In this document: piece after piece, positions 17,810 to 27,902 of the stretch
Numbering within the stretch: the stretch's first letter is position 1
How the letters are laid out: each line of letters opens with the position of its first letter
Origin: Actinomyces procaprae
Lineage (GTDB): Bacteria; Actinomycetota; Actinomycetes; Actinomycetales; Actinomycetaceae
Assembly (NCBI RefSeq): GCF_004798665.1
Contig: NZ_CP039292.1
Location: 3,410,001-3,474,000, forward strand
Direction: 5' to 3'
Length of the DNA stretch: 64,000 nt
Position numbers and translations under genes: made by a program
Notes under the pieces: generated by a model
Told to the model about the DNA's origin: nothing
What the model saw: only the letters and a program-made list of their open reading frames with translations
The model's database searches: none

Positions 17810-18612
17810 GCGCGGGGCTGGCGTTCGGCCCACTCGTGGGGGCTGACGCGGCAGCCGGTGTAGAAGGGGGTGTCCACGCGCACGTGCAGGCGGGCCTCCG
17901 TGTAGCGCTGGTGGTGGATGACGCCCTCCAGGCGGTCCAGGGAGTCGGCCTCGAAGCCGAGCACCCACTCGTAGTCGCTCATGCCGAAGGCGGCCAGCGT
18001 GGAGCCCTTGACGTCCGGGTACTTGGAGAAGCCGTTGCGGCCGTGGGCGGCCATGATCCGCGAGCGCTCCTCGGGCGCCAGCAGGTACCAGTCGTAGCTG
18101 CGCACGAACGGGTAGACCATGCACCAGTCGCGCGGGGCCACACCGCCGAAGCAGGCGGGGATGTGCTTGCGGTTGAACTCGGCGGGCGTGTGCAGGCCCA
18201 TGCAGGACCACACCGGCTCCAGGTAGCGGCCCAGGGCGCTGGCGCGCAGCCGGTGGTTGGCGTCCTGCAGCTTCTCCGGGTCGTCGTCGAGCCACCAGAC
18301 CATCAGGTCGGCGTCGGAGCGGAAGCCGGACACGTCGTACCAGCCGCGCGTGGTCACCTCGGAGACGTCCACGAAGTGGGTGGACTCCCCCACCAGGCGA
18401 CGGCGCGTGTCCTCCAGCGGCGGCAGCGGCGCCGTCAGCCGGTAGACGGCGAACAGGGCGTAGTGATTGTTGTTGTTGACGGCGTCGAAGTCGACCTCGG
18501 CGGCGTCGCGCGGGTCGTGGAAGGGGCGGCGCTCCTCATCCTCGAAACGGTGCAGGCGCGGGGCGCCCTGACCGGAGTCGACTTCGGGGTGAGAGTTCTC
18601 GTGGTCGCTCAT
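17806..18612 (-). CDS. hemQ: Coproheme decarboxylase HemQ
   Basis: A 268-residue chlorite-dismutase-family protein, the last enzyme of the coproporphyrin-dependent heme route. It converts coproheme to heme b with peroxide, in the cytoplasm. The stretch MVYPFVRSYDWYLLAPEERS supplies the tyrosine region used for radical chemistry. MAAHGRNGFSKYPDVKGSTL and the SDYEWVLGFEADSLDRL block are family signatures. It lies 17 bases behind hemH and overlaps the radical SAM gene. An N-terminal acidic tail of about 40 residues is typical of actinobacterial forms. Confidence 0.93.
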   Translation of the reverse strand: MSDHENSHPEVDSGQGAPRLHRFEDEERRPFHDPRDAAEVDFDAVNNNNHYALFAVYRLTAPLPPLEDTRRRLVGESTHFVDVSEVTTRGWYDVSGFRSDADLMVWWLDDDPEKLQDANHRLRASALGRYLEPVWSCMGLHTPAEFNRKHIPACFGGVAPRDWCMVYPFVRSYDWYLLAPEERSRIMAAHGRNGFSKYPDVKGSTLAAFGMSDYEWVLGFEADSLDRLEGVIHHQRYTEARLHVRVDTPFYTGCRVSPHEWAERQPRA

Positions 18613-18629
18613 GGTGTCTCCTTCGTCGA

Positions 18630-20018
18630 TTACTGGTGGGTGGTGGCGTGGGGGTGTTCTCCGCCCGGGTGCCCGGCGGGCCGGCAGCAGGTGGGCGGGC
18701 AGACGGTGTGGAAGGGGCCGGTGCCGGTGGTGGACTGGGGGCGCACGTCCTCGCCCCGGGCGACGGCGGCCCGCTCGGCGAGCACGTCGGCCAGGGAGGC
18801 CACGAACTCCGGGTGCGTGCCGGCCGTGGCCGCGCGCACGTAGGGCAGGCCCAGGTGTGCGGCGGTATCGCGGGCCTCGGTGTCCAGGTCGAAGACGACC
18901 TCCATGTGGTCGGCCACGAAGCCGATGGGGGCGACGACGACGCCCGCCGGCACGTCCACGTCCCGCCCGTCGGTCAGGCGCCCGGCGGCCAGCGCCTGAA
19001 GGTGATCGTTGACGTCGGGCTCCAGCCAGCGGGCCTGGGGCGGGCCGGAGCGGGAGCAGTAGACCAGGTCCGCTTGCGGGCGCCGGCCCAGGCGGGCGGC
19101 GACGGCGTCCAGCAGCACCGCGGCCAGGCGCTCGTGCTGGGCGACGTAGGAGATCTCGGTGGACAGGTCCGCGGCAACGCCGGGCTCAGGCACGAAGGGG
19201 TGGGATTCCTGCGGGGAGGGGCTGGAGAGGTCTCCGGCCCCGCCAGTGGCACTGCCCGATCCAGCCTCTCCCGAGTCGGCACGCTCCTCGGCGCTTGGGG
19301 TCGACAGCTCTTCCATCGAGGTGGGGATCGAGTGGGTGACCAGCACCAGCCGGATACCGTCGGCGCTCACGCCGTCGGCCACCAGCTGGTTGAAGGCGGT
19401 GACGATGGCGTCGGTGTTGGCGGCCAGCATGCCCGGCGTGTTGTAGAAGGGGCGGGTCTTGTCCACCACCAGCTCCACCGGCCCACCCCCGGCGCCGCCG
19501 ACGCGGGCGGCCGCGTCCGCCTCCCGGCCGCGCCCGGTGGCCCCGTCGGCGCCGACGGCCAGCAGCGCCAGCGCACCGGCGACGTCCTCCCGGTACTGGC
19601 GGCAGCCGGAGTAGGAGGCGTAGGCGGCGGTGGTGAGGGCCAGGATGCGGCGGGCACCGCCGTCGGCGAGCTCGCGCAGGGCCTCGGAGACGAAAGGGTG
19701 CCAGTTGCGGTTGCCGATCACCACGGGCACCCGGCTCCCGCGGGCGGCCAGCTCGGCGCGCAACGCATCCAGGAGTTCGGCGTTGCGGGCGTTGATCGGG
19801 GAGACGCCGTCCCAGCGGCCGTAGTGGCCGGAGACCTCGCGCAGCCGGGAGTCGGGCACGCCCCGGCCGGCGGTGGCGTTGCGCATGAAGGGCAGCACGT
19901 CGTCGGGGCCCTCGGGACCGCCGTAGGACAGCAGCAGGACGGCGTCGTAGGGGGCCAGCGGGTCGGCGGCGGGTGCGGGAGCGGTCGGCGCCGCGGCTCC
20001 GGCGGCGGTCGGGGTCAT
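18630..20018 (-). CDS. hemH: Coproporphyrin ferrochelatase
   Basis: A 462-residue ferrochelatase (CpfC) that inserts Fe(II) into coproporphyrin III. DAVLLLSYGGPEGPDDVLPF opens the fold and LVLVTHSIPTSM carries the metal-site His. An SGCRQYRED Cys plus a C-terminal CPPTCC are placed like the 2Fe-2S ligands of mycobacterial ferrochelatase. The length exceeds the usual ~340-370 because of low-complexity insertions around 165-185 and 235-275. The start at 20018 overlaps the hemA stop (ATGA). The much longer frame running upstream to 21371 is only the antiparallel-free shadow of hemA and has no Pfam-like sense. Confidence 0.93.
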   Translation of the reverse strand: MTPTAAGAAAPTAPAPAADPLAPYDAVLLLSYGGPEGPDDVLPFMRNATAGRGVPDSRLREVSGHYGRWDGVSPINARNAELLDALRAELAARGSRVPVVIGNRNWHPFVSEALRELADGGARRILALTTAAYASYSGCRQYREDVAGALALLAVGADGATGRGREADAAARVGGAGGGPVELVVDKTRPFYNTPGMLAANTDAIVTAFNQLVADGVSADGIRLVLVTHSIPTSMEELSTPSAEERADSGEAGSGSATGGAGDLSSPSPQESHPFVPEPGVAADLSTEISYVAQHERLAAVLLDAVAARLGRRPQADLVYCSRSGPPQARWLEPDVNDHLQALAAGRLTDGRDVDVPAGVVVAPIGFVADHMEVVFDLDTEARDTAAHLGLPYVRAATAGTHPEFVASLADVLAERAAVARGEDVRPQSTTGTGPFHTVCPPTCCRPAGHPGGEHPHATTHQ

Positions 20019-21355
20019 CGGGCTCCTCCCGGGACCGGGACGGCGGCTCCCGCCCCGTCGGTACTGGCGCAGGCGGCCTGACGCAGGTCGGCGGCGATCT
20101 CGACGCCCAGTATCAGGTTCAGGGCGTCGAGGTAGTCCTGGCCGCGCCCGGCCTCGGCGGCGGCGCGGGCGGCGACGGTGGGGTGGTGCAGCATGCGGGC
20201 CGCCAGGTGGTGCAGGGCGCGGGCGGCGTCGCCGGCGTCCACCCGGCCGTCGACGACGCGCAGGCGGGCGACCTCCTCCTCCACCAGCTCCGCGACGTGC
20301 CCGCGCAGGCTGCACACCACCGGGTCCATGCGCCGCCCGGACAGCATGCGCTCGAACAGGGCGGTCTCCTCCTCCACGATGGCGCGGGCGGTCTGAACCT
20401 GGTGGGCCTCGGCCGCGGGAACGGCGCGCTGCACGCTGGGCAGGTCGATGAGCCGCACGCCGGGTAGGGAACCGACCGCCACCTCCACGTCGCGGGTGAG
20501 CGCCAGGTCGAGGATCACCAGCGGCCGAGCGCCGTCGGCCGGGTGGTGGCGGGCGGCGGGGGCGATGAGCTCGCGGGTCAGTACCGGCGCGCCCAGGCCC
20601 CGGCAGGTGATGACCAGGTCCGCTCCGGACAGGGCAGCGGGCAGGGCGGCGGCGTCGACGGCCTGCAGCCCCCGCCCGACGGCGAAGGCGGTGGCGCGGT
20701 CCGAGCGGGAGTAGACGGCGATGTCGGTCACCCCGCGGCGCCGCAGCGCGGTCACGGTGGCGCCCGCGTACGCACCGGTCCCGACGATCAGCACCCGGGT
20801 GCCCTGCAGTGGCGGCAGGTGACGGGCGGCCAGGTCGACGCCCACGGAGACGACGGAGCGACCGTTGCCGGCCAGGCCGGTCTCGTGAGCGACGCGGCGG
20901 GAGGCGGTGGAGGCGTGCTCGACGGCGCGCGCAAGATCGGTTGAAAGGGTGTCCTCCTCGGCGGCGACCCGCATGGCGCGGCGCAACTGGCCGGCGATCT
21001 CGCGCTCGCCCACCACCATGGACTCCAGTCCGGCGGCGGTGGCGAACAGCTCGCTGACGGCTCCGGCGCCGCTCCATGCGGTCAGCTCGACGGGGACCGC
21101 CTCGGCGTCGGGGCGCCGGTCCGCGCGCCGCGCGAGGAAGCCGGTGACGTCCCGGCGCAGTGCGCCGCCCGGGAGGGACTGTGGGGCGTCGAGGAGGAGG
21201 GCCAGGCGGTTGCAGGTGCCCAGGACGACGGCGCCCCGCAGTTGCGGGACGGACTGCAGCAGGTCGGGGCCGAGGTGCGCGGCGGTGGCCCCCAGGCGGG
21301 CGACCGCGTCGAGGCCCTGGGTGCGGTGGTCGGCGGAGAGGAGGTGAATGGTCAC
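20015..21355 (-). CDS. hemA: Glutamyl-tRNA reductase
   Basis: A 446-residue HemA, the first enzyme of the C5 route: glutamyl-tRNA to glutamate-1-semialdehyde. The catalytic Cys is in GTCNR (46-50). The NADPH domain carries [22 protein letters not shown], and a C-terminal dimerisation helix bundle follows. [15 protein letters not shown] is the family signature. The GTG start heads the leftward operon hemA-hemH-hemQ-radical SAM, all overlapping or within 17 bases. The 251-base gap to hemE is a divergent promoter region. Confidence 0.94.
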   Translation of the reverse strand: MTIHLLSADHRTQGLDAVARLGATAAHLGPDLLQSVPQLRGAVVLGTCNRLALLLDAPQSLPGGALRRDVTGFLARRADRRPDAEAVPVELTAWSGAGAVSELFATAAGLESMVVGEREIAGQLRRAMRVAAEEDTLSTDLARAVEHASTASRRVAHETGLAGNGRSVVSVGVDLAARHLPPLQGTRVLIVGTGAYAGATVTALRRRGVTDIAVYSRSDRATAFAVGRGLQAVDAAALPAALSGADLVITCRGLGAPVLTRELIAPAARHHPADGARPLVILDLALTRDVEVAVGSLPGVRLIDLPSVQRAVPAAEAHQVQTARAIVEEETALFERMLSGRRMDPVVCSLRGHVAELVEEEVARLRVVDGRVDAGDAARALHHLAARMLHHPTVAARAAAEAGRGQDYLDALNLILGVEIAADLRQAACASTDGAGAAVPVPGGAR

Positions 21356-21425
21356 GGCGAGTGGTAGTCAAGCACTGGATGCGGATCGGGGCACAATTAT
21401 CACCGGCACCACCCTCAATTATTCC

Positions 21426-21460
21426 GACACGGCGTCAGATCGGTTTCCCGACGCCGTGTC
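21426..21460. promoter_or_regulatory. Perfect 11-bp inverted repeat between hemA and hemE
   Basis: GACACGGCGTC (21426-21436) and GACGCCGTGTC (21450-21460) form a perfect inverted repeat with a 13-base spacer. It lies 71 bases upstream of hemA and 147 bases upstream of hemE, in the divergent promoter region. It could be a two-half-site operator for both operons or a stable RNA hairpin in the hemE leader. The sequence does not match DtxR/IdeR or other operators I know. Confidence 0.4.
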
Positions 21461-21606
21461 ACCTGGTTGACGAACCGCCGGATTGCAGGCGAAAGCAGCC
21501 AAGGCGCGAGCAGTTCGGGGCGGGGCTGCACAATGAGCGGACGCCGCGCACCGGCGACGCCACGTCATGTCATTTCTACCGGGACCAGCAGGACGAGGAT
21601 CATTTC

Positions 21607-22922
21607 GTGAGTATTTCCGCGCAGAATTCCGACGGGGCGGATCGCCCGGGCGCCGGCCCCGGCACCGCCGGGAACGGCGCCGCACGCCCGCAGCGACCCG
21701 CCCTGCTGGAGGCCCTGGCCGGACGCCGGCCCGCGCGCACGCCCGTGTGGTTCATGCGCCAGGCGGGCCGCTCCCTGCCGGAGTACCGCGCGCTGCGCGA
21801 GCGGGCCGGGGCGCCCATGCTGGACGTGTGCCTGTGGCCCGAGTCGACCGCGCAGGTGACGCTCCAACCGGTGCGGCGCCACGGGGTGGATGCGGCCGTG
21901 CTCTTCTCCGACATCATGGTGCCGCTGCGGCTGGCGGGAGTGGAGGTGCGCATTGAGCCGGGCACCGGACCGGTGCTGGACGCACCCGTGCGCGACCACG
22001 CGGACGTGCGCCGCCTGACGGCTCACCGCTACGGGCAGGCCGAGCGGGCCGGGACCGGGCCGGACGGAGACCTGATCGACGGGGCCGCGGGGGTGGAGGC
22101 GATCCAGGCGGCCGCACGGGCGGTCGTGGCGGAGCTGGGCAGTCCCCGCCGGCCGGGCGCGGGCATTGGACCGGACCCGCCGGGCTGTCCGCCCGGGCGC
22201 GGGCGGGCCTGGCACAGTCGCGCGGCGCGGCCGACTGGACCCCGCTGCTCGGATTCGGTGGCGCACCGTTCACACTGGCGGCCTACCTCGCCGAGGGCCG
22301 CCCCTCCCGGGATCACCTGGCCGCCCGCACGCTCATGCACGCAGACCCGGCCGCCTGGGACGAGCTGATGACCTGGGCGGCGCACCTGACGGGGCGATTC
22401 ATGGCCACACAGGTGCACGCGGGCGCGGCCGCCGTGCAGCTGTTCGATTCCTGGGCCGGGTCACTGTCCGCGGCCGACTACCGCGAGAAAGTCGCCCCGT
22501 ACTCGGCCCTGGCGCTGGACGTTGCCCGCGAGGCCGTCTCCGCCACCACCGGCGCCTCGGCGCCGACGATCCACTTCGCCACCCGGGCGAGCCACCTCCT
22601 GCCCGAGCTGCACCGCACCGGGGCAGACGTCGTCGGCCTTGACGAGTGCAGTGAACTGGGTGAGGCGAGCCGACGAGTCGGGGGCCGCCCGGTGCAGGGG
22701 AACCTGAACCCGGCGCTACTGGGCGCGCCGTGGGACGTGCTCGCCAGGGGTGTGGATGCCTGCCTGGAGTCGGGCCTGGCGGCACCCGCGCACGTGTTCA
22801 ACCTCGGGCACGGGGTGCCGCCGTCAACCGACCCGAATGTGCTCACGCGGGTGGTGGCGCGTGTGCACGGCGCGGAGGATTGGGAGCACACTGCACTGAC
22901 CGGATGGGATGGTGAGGCATGA
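21607..22922 (+). pseudogene. hemE: Uroporphyrinogen decarboxylase, frameshifted
   Basis: HemE decarboxylates uroporphyrinogen III to coproporphyrinogen III. The first part (GTG at 21607) has [20 protein letters not shown], with the substrate-binding Arg region, and [17 protein letters not shown]. After [10 protein letters not shown] (about 22140) the frame goes astray. The rest, from [20 protein letters not shown] through FNLGHGVPPSTDPNVL, is in the frame one base back and ends at 22922, overlapping hemY. The break lies in a roughly 100-base GC-rich insertion (22140-22250) not usual in HemE, where both frames are open. All other heme genes are intact, so a sequencing error, slippage or programmed frameshift should be considered before true loss. 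Confidence 0.8.
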
Positions 22923-24523
22923 GCGAGCAGTACGAGGCGCTGGTGGTCGGCGGCGGAATCGCGGGCCTGGCCGCCGCGTGGGAGCTGACGCGGGCCGGCC
23001 TGCGGCCGTTGCTGATCGAGGCCCGCGGCTACACCGGTGGGCTCGTCGCGGGCGGCGAGATCGGCGGGGTCCGTATGGACCTGGGCGCGGAGGGCTTCGT
23101 CATCCGTGGTGACGCGATCACGCAGATGGTCGATGCCCTGGGCCTGCGCGTGGTCGGACCGTCCGGGGGCGGGGCGCGCCTGTTCCTCCCACCGCTGGAA
23201 GGCGCGGGCACCGGCGCGGACGCCGCCTCCGCGCAGGCCGAGGCGCACACGGCGGACCCCGCCCGCGGCTGGCGGCTGCACCGCTTCCTGCGCGACGCCT
23301 TCCTGGGCATCCCCGCGAATCCGCTCGCCGACGACGTCGTGGCCGTCATCGGAGCCGACGGGGCCGCCCGCGCCGCCCGCGACGCCGAGCTCGCTGGATC
23401 GGTGGGCACTTCCCCGCAGGACCCGGCCGACCTGGCCTCCTTCGTGCGCACCCGCATGGGCGAGGCGGTGCTGGACCGCCTCGTGCGCCCGATCGTGGCG
23501 GGCATCCACACGGCCGACCCCGCCGACCTCGCGGCGGACACCGTCGCCCCGGGGCTGCGCGAGGCGACCGCCCGGCTGGGCTCGCTGCAGGCCGCCGTCG
23601 GGGAGCTCCTGGAGCGGCGGCGGGCCCGCCGCCGCGGCGGTGGCGCCGCCGACGTGACCGTTGAGGGCGGCCTATTCAGCCTCACCGACGCGCTGCGGGA
23701 GGCGATCACGGCGGCAGGAGGCGAGGTGCTCACCCGCACCGGCGCGCAGTGGCTGCGGCCGGCGCCGGGCACCACCGAGGGCGCGGCCTGCTGGGAGGTG
23801 GGGATCACGCCCACCACCCGGGGGGCGACGCCGTCGGCCGAACCGGTTGCGGCCGGCCCGCAGCAGGTGGTGCGCACACCACGAGTAGTACTGGCCTGCT
23901 CGGCGGGGGCGGCGCTGCGGCTGCTGGCGGGTGCCCCGGGCGTGGACACGCAGGTGCGGGTGCCGGTCGGCTCGCCGATCGCGCGCTTCACCCTGGTGGC
24001 TCGTGCCCCGGAGCTGGCGGGCGCGCCGGTCGGCTCCGGACTGCTGGTGGCCCCGGCCGCGCCCGGGCAGGTGCCGGTGCGGGCGAAGGCACTGTCGCAC
24101 CTGTCGATCAAGTGGCCGTGGATCGGGGAGGAGCTGCGGCGCCTGCACGGTGGGGCCGCCCCCGCGCAGGACGAGGTACATGCGCTGCGGCTGTCCTACG
24201 GGCGGCCCGGCGAGCCGCGCCCGCAGGTGGAACTGGACGATGTTCTCAACGACGTCGCCGCGCTGACCGGGGTGCGCATCCCCCGGGCCGACGTGCTCGA
24301 CTCCATGCTGGTGCGCTGGGACGGGACCCTGCCACCGGTGACGCCCGCCTACCGCGAGCGCACCCGGCGCCTGCTGGCCGAGGTCGCCCCACTGGACGGC
24401 TTGGCCGTCACCGGGGCGTGGGTGGCCGGGACGGGCATCGCCGCCGTCGTCGCCCACGCCCGCGCGCAGGCTGCCGGGCTCGCGCCCGCCGACGGCATCA
24501 CCGGACAGGAGGGACGCGCATGA
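22919..24523 (+). CDS. hemY: Coproporphyrinogen III oxidase (HemY/CgoX type)
   Basis: A 534-residue flavoprotein. It oxidises coproporphyrinogen III to coproporphyrin III in the Gram-positive heme route (formerly called protoporphyrinogen oxidase). The N-terminal FAD motif is VVGGGIAGLAAAWELTRAGL (8-27) with GGLVAGGEIGGVRMDLGAEGF behind it. The C-terminal FAD contact is LAVTGAWVAGTGIAAVVAHA. An Ala/Gly-rich insertion (near 85-105) and a loop near 285-300 explain the extra length. It overlaps hemE upstream and hemC downstream by four bases each. Confidence 0.93.
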   Translation: MSEQYEALVVGGGIAGLAAAWELTRAGLRPLLIEARGYTGGLVAGGEIGGVRMDLGAEGFVIRGDAITQMVDALGLRVVGPSGGGARLFLPPLEGAGTGADAASAQAEAHTADPARGWRLHRFLRDAFLGIPANPLADDVVAVIGADGAARAARDAELAGSVGTSPQDPADLASFVRTRMGEAVLDRLVRPIVAGIHTADPADLAADTVAPGLREATARLGSLQAAVGELLERRRARRRGGGAADVTVEGGLFSLTDALREAITAAGGEVLTRTGAQWLRPAPGTTEGAACWEVGITPTTRGATPSAEPVAAGPQQVVRTPRVVLACSAGAALRLLAGAPGVDTQVRVPVGSPIARFTLVARAPELAGAPVGSGLLVAPAAPGQVPVRAKALSHLSIKWPWIGEELRRLHGGAAPAQDEVHALRLSYGRPGEPRPQVELDDVLNDVAALTGVRIPRADVLDSMLVRWDGTLPPVTPAYRERTRRLLAEVAPLDGLAVTGAWVAGTGIAAVVAHARAQAAGLAPADGITGQEGRA

Positions 24524-25662
24524 GCACCGGCCAGGTGATCGGGGCGGGCTCGCCGTCGGCGCGGACCGTGCGCCTGGGCACGCGCGGCTCGGCGCTGGCC
24601 GTCGCCCAGTCCACGCAGGTGGCGCAGGCACTTGCCGCCGCGTCCCGGCGGATCGGCGCCGACCTGGAGGTGGAACTGGTCCAGATCCGCACCCGCGGTG
24701 ACGTGGACGCCACCCCGCTGACGCGGCTCGGCGGCGTCGGAGTGTTCGCGGCCGCCCTGCGCGAGGCGCTGGCGGCGGGAGCCTGCGACCTGGCGGTGCA
24801 CTCCTGCAAGGACCTGCCCACCGCCGCGGTGCCGGGCCTGCGCCTCGCCGCCGTGCCGGCCCGCGAGGACCCGCGTGACGCCCTGTGCTCCGCAGGCGGG
24901 GCCGACGGCGCGACGCTGGCGGACCTGCCCCGCGGGGCGCGGGTCGGCACCGGCTCGCCGCGGCGCGGAGCGCAGTTGTTGGCCGCGCGCCCCGACCTGG
25001 AGCTTGTGCCCGTGCGCGGGAACGTGCCCACGCGGCTGGCCCGGGTGCTCGGGGCGGTAGTCGGTGCGGACGGGCCCCTGGGGGCGGTGCGCGACCCCGA
25101 CCTGGACGCCGTCGTGCTGGCGCTGGCGGGCCTGCGCCGCCTGGGTCTGGACGGCTACGCGACCCAGGTGCTCGCGCTGCCCGGAGCCGGTGCCGCGCGG
25201 GAACCCATGCAGCATGCCCCGGCGCCCGTCATGGTGCCGGCGCCCGCGCAGGGCGCGCTGGCCCTGGAGACGCGGGACGAGGCCGGAGCCGGGGCATACC
25301 CGGACCCGGGACTGGCCGCGGCGCTGGCCGCCACCCTGGCGGAACTCGACGACCCGGCCACCCATGCGGCCGTGTCCGCGGAGCGCGCCCTCATGCGGCG
25401 CCTGGAGGCGGGCTGTGCCGCGCCGGTGGGTGCCGTGGCCGTTCCCACGATGCTTTCGGACGGGAGCGCGGGGCTGCGACTGGACGCCGTCGTCGCCGCA
25501 CCGGATGGGACGCGGCTGCTGCGGGAGTCGGCAGTCGGCAACCAGGCGGAGCCCGCCGGGCTCGGGGTGGCGGTGGCCGAGGCGCTGCTGTCGGCGGGCG
25601 CCGCACAGCTGGTCGACCTGCACGCGAGCCTGCCCGACCGCGGCCGCCGGGAGGCGCCATGA
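24520..25662 (+). CDS. hemC: Hydroxymethylbilane synthase
   Basis: A 380-residue porphobilinogen deaminase, joining four porphobilinogens to hydroxymethylbilane. LGTRGSALAVAQS (about 19-31) and DLAVHSCKDLP are present. The dipyrromethane cofactor Cys lies in LEAGCAAPVGA. VRGNVPTRL stands where most HemC have RGNVxTRL. It is longer than the usual ~310 residues because of insertions around 180-195 and 225-265. ATG start at 24520, overlapping the hemY stop. Confidence 0.93.
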   Translation: MSTGQVIGAGSPSARTVRLGTRGSALAVAQSTQVAQALAAASRRIGADLEVELVQIRTRGDVDATPLTRLGGVGVFAAALREALAAGACDLAVHSCKDLPTAAVPGLRLAAVPAREDPRDALCSAGGADGATLADLPRGARVGTGSPRRGAQLLAARPDLELVPVRGNVPTRLARVLGAVVGADGPLGAVRDPDLDAVVLALAGLRRLGLDGYATQVLALPGAGAAREPMQHAPAPVMVPAPAQGALALETRDEAGAGAYPDPGLAAALAATLAELDDPATHAAVSAERALMRRLEAGCAAPVGAVAVPTMLSDGSAGLRLDAVVAAPDGTRLLRESAVGNQAEPAGLGVAVAEALLSAGAAQLVDLHASLPDRGRREAP

Positions 25663-26549
25663 GCCCGGCGACCGCCGCGCCGGGCACCGCAAGCGCCCCT
25701 CTGTTCGGGCGGCGCGTGCTACTGCCGCGCGCCAAGCCCGGCGACGCCATCGCCGCCGCACTGGCCTCGGCCGGCGCCGAGGTCGCCTGCGTGGGCGTGA
25801 CCCGGGCCGTTCCCGGGCCGTTGGCACCCCGCGAACTGGCCGCCGCACAGCTGGCGGCCGGCCACTACGCCTGGGTGGTGCTGACCTCGGCGCGCACCCT
25901 GGACTTCTTCGACCTGGGCTCCTTGAGCGGCCGTGAAAAGACCCCCTCCCACGCAAAGGCCGCCGACGCGGCCCTGTCCCCCGGTGACACCGGGCGGCCG
26001 AGCGACGCGCCCATGCACACCGGACTCGCCGTCGTCGGGGCGGGCACGGCCCAAGCCCTGCGGGAGCAACTGGGCCGCGAGCCCGACCTCATCGCCGCGG
26101 GCAGTGGCGCCGCCCTGCTGGAGCTGCCCCAATTGAGCCGGGGCCCCGGCCCCGCGGCGGGCGCATCCGGTCGCCGCCTGCTGCTGCCGGGTTCGGCGCT
26201 GTCCTCCCCCGTATTGCGGGAAGGCCTGGCCACGGCCGGCTGGCAGGTCGATACCGTGGCCGCCTACACCATGGAGCCGGTCCGCGCCGCCGAACTGCCG
26301 GAGGGCTTCACCGCCGAGTGGGCGGGCGGCGGTTTTGACGCGGTGGTGCTGGTGGCCGGCTCCTCCACACGAGCACTGCTGGAGGTGGCCGGGCCGCCCC
26401 CGCCCGCCACGCGCGTGGTCGCCATCGGCGCCCCGACCGCCACAGCCGCGCGCGCCGCCGGACTGCGTGTGGACGCCGTAGCCGCCGCCCCCACCCCTGC
26501 AGGAGTTCGCGACGCCATCGTCACGACACTGCCCGATCCACCACACTGA
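25659..26549 (+). CDS. hemD: Uroporphyrinogen III synthase
   Basis: A 296-residue HemD-type protein that cyclises hydroxymethylbilane to uroporphyrinogen III. Family conservation is low. The two-lobed pattern is seen in [33 protein letters not shown], then the second lobe [37 protein letters not shown] and [17 protein letters not shown]. Its position between hemC and hemB settles the call. The start overlaps the hemC stop (ATGA). A low-complexity insert lies around residues 90-120. Confidence 0.88.
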   Translation: MSPATAAPGTASAPLFGRRVLLPRAKPGDAIAAALASAGAEVACVGVTRAVPGPLAPRELAAAQLAAGHYAWVVLTSARTLDFFDLGSLSGREKTPSHAKAADAALSPGDTGRPSDAPMHTGLAVVGAGTAQALREQLGREPDLIAAGSGAALLELPQLSRGPGPAAGASGRRLLLPGSALSSPVLREGLATAGWQVDTVAAYTMEPVRAAELPEGFTAEWAGGGFDAVVLVAGSSTRALLEVAGPPPPATRVVAIGAPTATAARAAGLRVDAVAAAPTPAGVRDAIVTTLPDPPH

Positions 26550-26596
26550 AATCACATCCTCCACCACTCGCCCGCATGCCTGAGGAGGCCCCCGCA

Positions 26597-27685
26597 ATGA
26601 CCCCGACTGCACCGACCTCACCCCTGCCCGACCCGCGCGACCCCGCCACCTCCCCGGCCGCCGACCTGCTCACCTCGCGGGGCGTGCCCGCGCCCGCCAT
26701 CCCGACCGTCCGCCCCCGGCGCCTGCGGCGCACGCCGGCCCTGCGCGGGCTGGTGGCCGAGACCCGCATCGACCCCGCCCAGCTGATCCTGCCGGCCTTC
26801 GTGCGCGAGGACATCGGTGAGCCCGCCCCGATCGGCGCCATGCCCGGCGTCGTCCAGCACACGCTGGACTCGATCCGGCGTGAGGCCGCCGCCTGTGCCG
26901 AGGCGGGCGTGGGCGCCATCGACCTGTTCGGCGTGCCCACTACGCGTGACGCGACCGGCTCGCAGGCCTGGGCCGAGGACGGCATCCTCAACCGGGCGGT
27001 GGCCGCGGTGCGCGCGGAGGTCGGGGACGCGCTGGTGGTGTGCGCCGACACCTGCCTGGACGAGTTCACCTCCCACGGCCACTGCGGCCTGGTGCGGCCC
27101 GACGGGGACCCCCGCGCCGGCGAGATCGACAACGACTCCACGCTCGCCCTCTACCAGGCGATGGCCGTCTCCCAGGCGGAGGCCGGGGCGCATATGGTCT
27201 CCCCCTCCGGCATGATGGACGGGCAGGTGGCGGCGATCCGCGCCGCCCTGGACGCCACCGGGCATGACGACGTCACCATCCTGGCCTACTCGGCCAAGTA
27301 CGCCTCCGCCTACTTCGGGCCGTTCCGGGAGGCGGTCGGCTCCACCCTCAAGGGCGACCGGCGCACCTACCAGCAGGATCCCGCCAACCGCCGCGAGGGG
27401 CTGCGGGAGGTGCTGCTGGACGTGGAGCAGGGCGCCGACGTGGTCATGGTCAAGCCGGCCGGGCCCTACCTGGACGTGCTGGCCGACGTGGCCGCGGCCA
27501 GCCCGGTGCCGGTGGCCGCCTACCAGGTCAGTGGCGAGTACGCGATGGTGGAGGCGGCCGCCGCCAACGGCTGGATCGACCGCGAGCGCGTGATCATGGA
27601 GTCGCTGCTGGGGATCGTGCGCGCCGGCGCGGACTGCGTGCTGACCTACTGGGCGCGCGAGGTGGCCGAGCGAATGGGCGCCTAG
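26597..27685 (+). CDS. hemB: Delta-aminolevulinic acid dehydratase
   Basis: A 362-residue porphobilinogen synthase, condensing two aminolevulinates. [20 protein letters not shown] opens the barrel. Schiff-base lysines are in [16 protein letters not shown] and [12 protein letters not shown]. The metal-site region reads [15 protein letters not shown], keeping [14 protein letters not shown]. The start at 26597 follows GAGGAGG seven bases upstream; the earlier MPEEAP start has none. It closes the hemE-Y-C-D-B run. hemL follows after 217 bases. Confidence 0.94.
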   Translation: MTPTAPTSPLPDPRDPATSPAADLLTSRGVPAPAIPTVRPRRLRRTPALRGLVAETRIDPAQLILPAFVREDIGEPAPIGAMPGVVQHTLDSIRREAAACAEAGVGAIDLFGVPTTRDATGSQAWAEDGILNRAVAAVRAEVGDALVVCADTCLDEFTSHGHCGLVRPDGDPRAGEIDNDSTLALYQAMAVSQAEAGAHMVSPSGMMDGQVAAIRAALDATGHDDVTILAYSAKYASAYFGPFREAVGSTLKGDRRTYQQDPANRREGLREVLLDVEQGADVVMVKPAGPYLDVLADVAAASPVPVAAYQVSGEYAMVEAAAANGWIDRERVIMESLLGIVRAGADCVLTYWAREVAERMGA

Positions 27686-27902
27686 AGATGAAAATGGCCA
27701 TCGGTAGCGACATTGACGATTTGGGCGGCTGACAGCCACGATAACAAAAGGTTATTTGCCCAGGTAGAAGGCCGTTTGCCCAACAAACCGATGCGTCACG
27801 CATATTCAAAACTGCGCCAGATGGACACTTTTCCCCGGCCAGGCACGTTCCACAGCGCCGTAGGCTGCCACCAGACCACCTCGATCGCTCCAGGAGCCCG
27901 CC

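Noticed and set aside
18630..21371. A 913-residue fusion ahead of ferrochelatase
   Set aside because: The first 450 residues are the out-of-frame reading of hemA (Arg/Pro-rich, no fold). The true hemH start overlaps the hemA stop.
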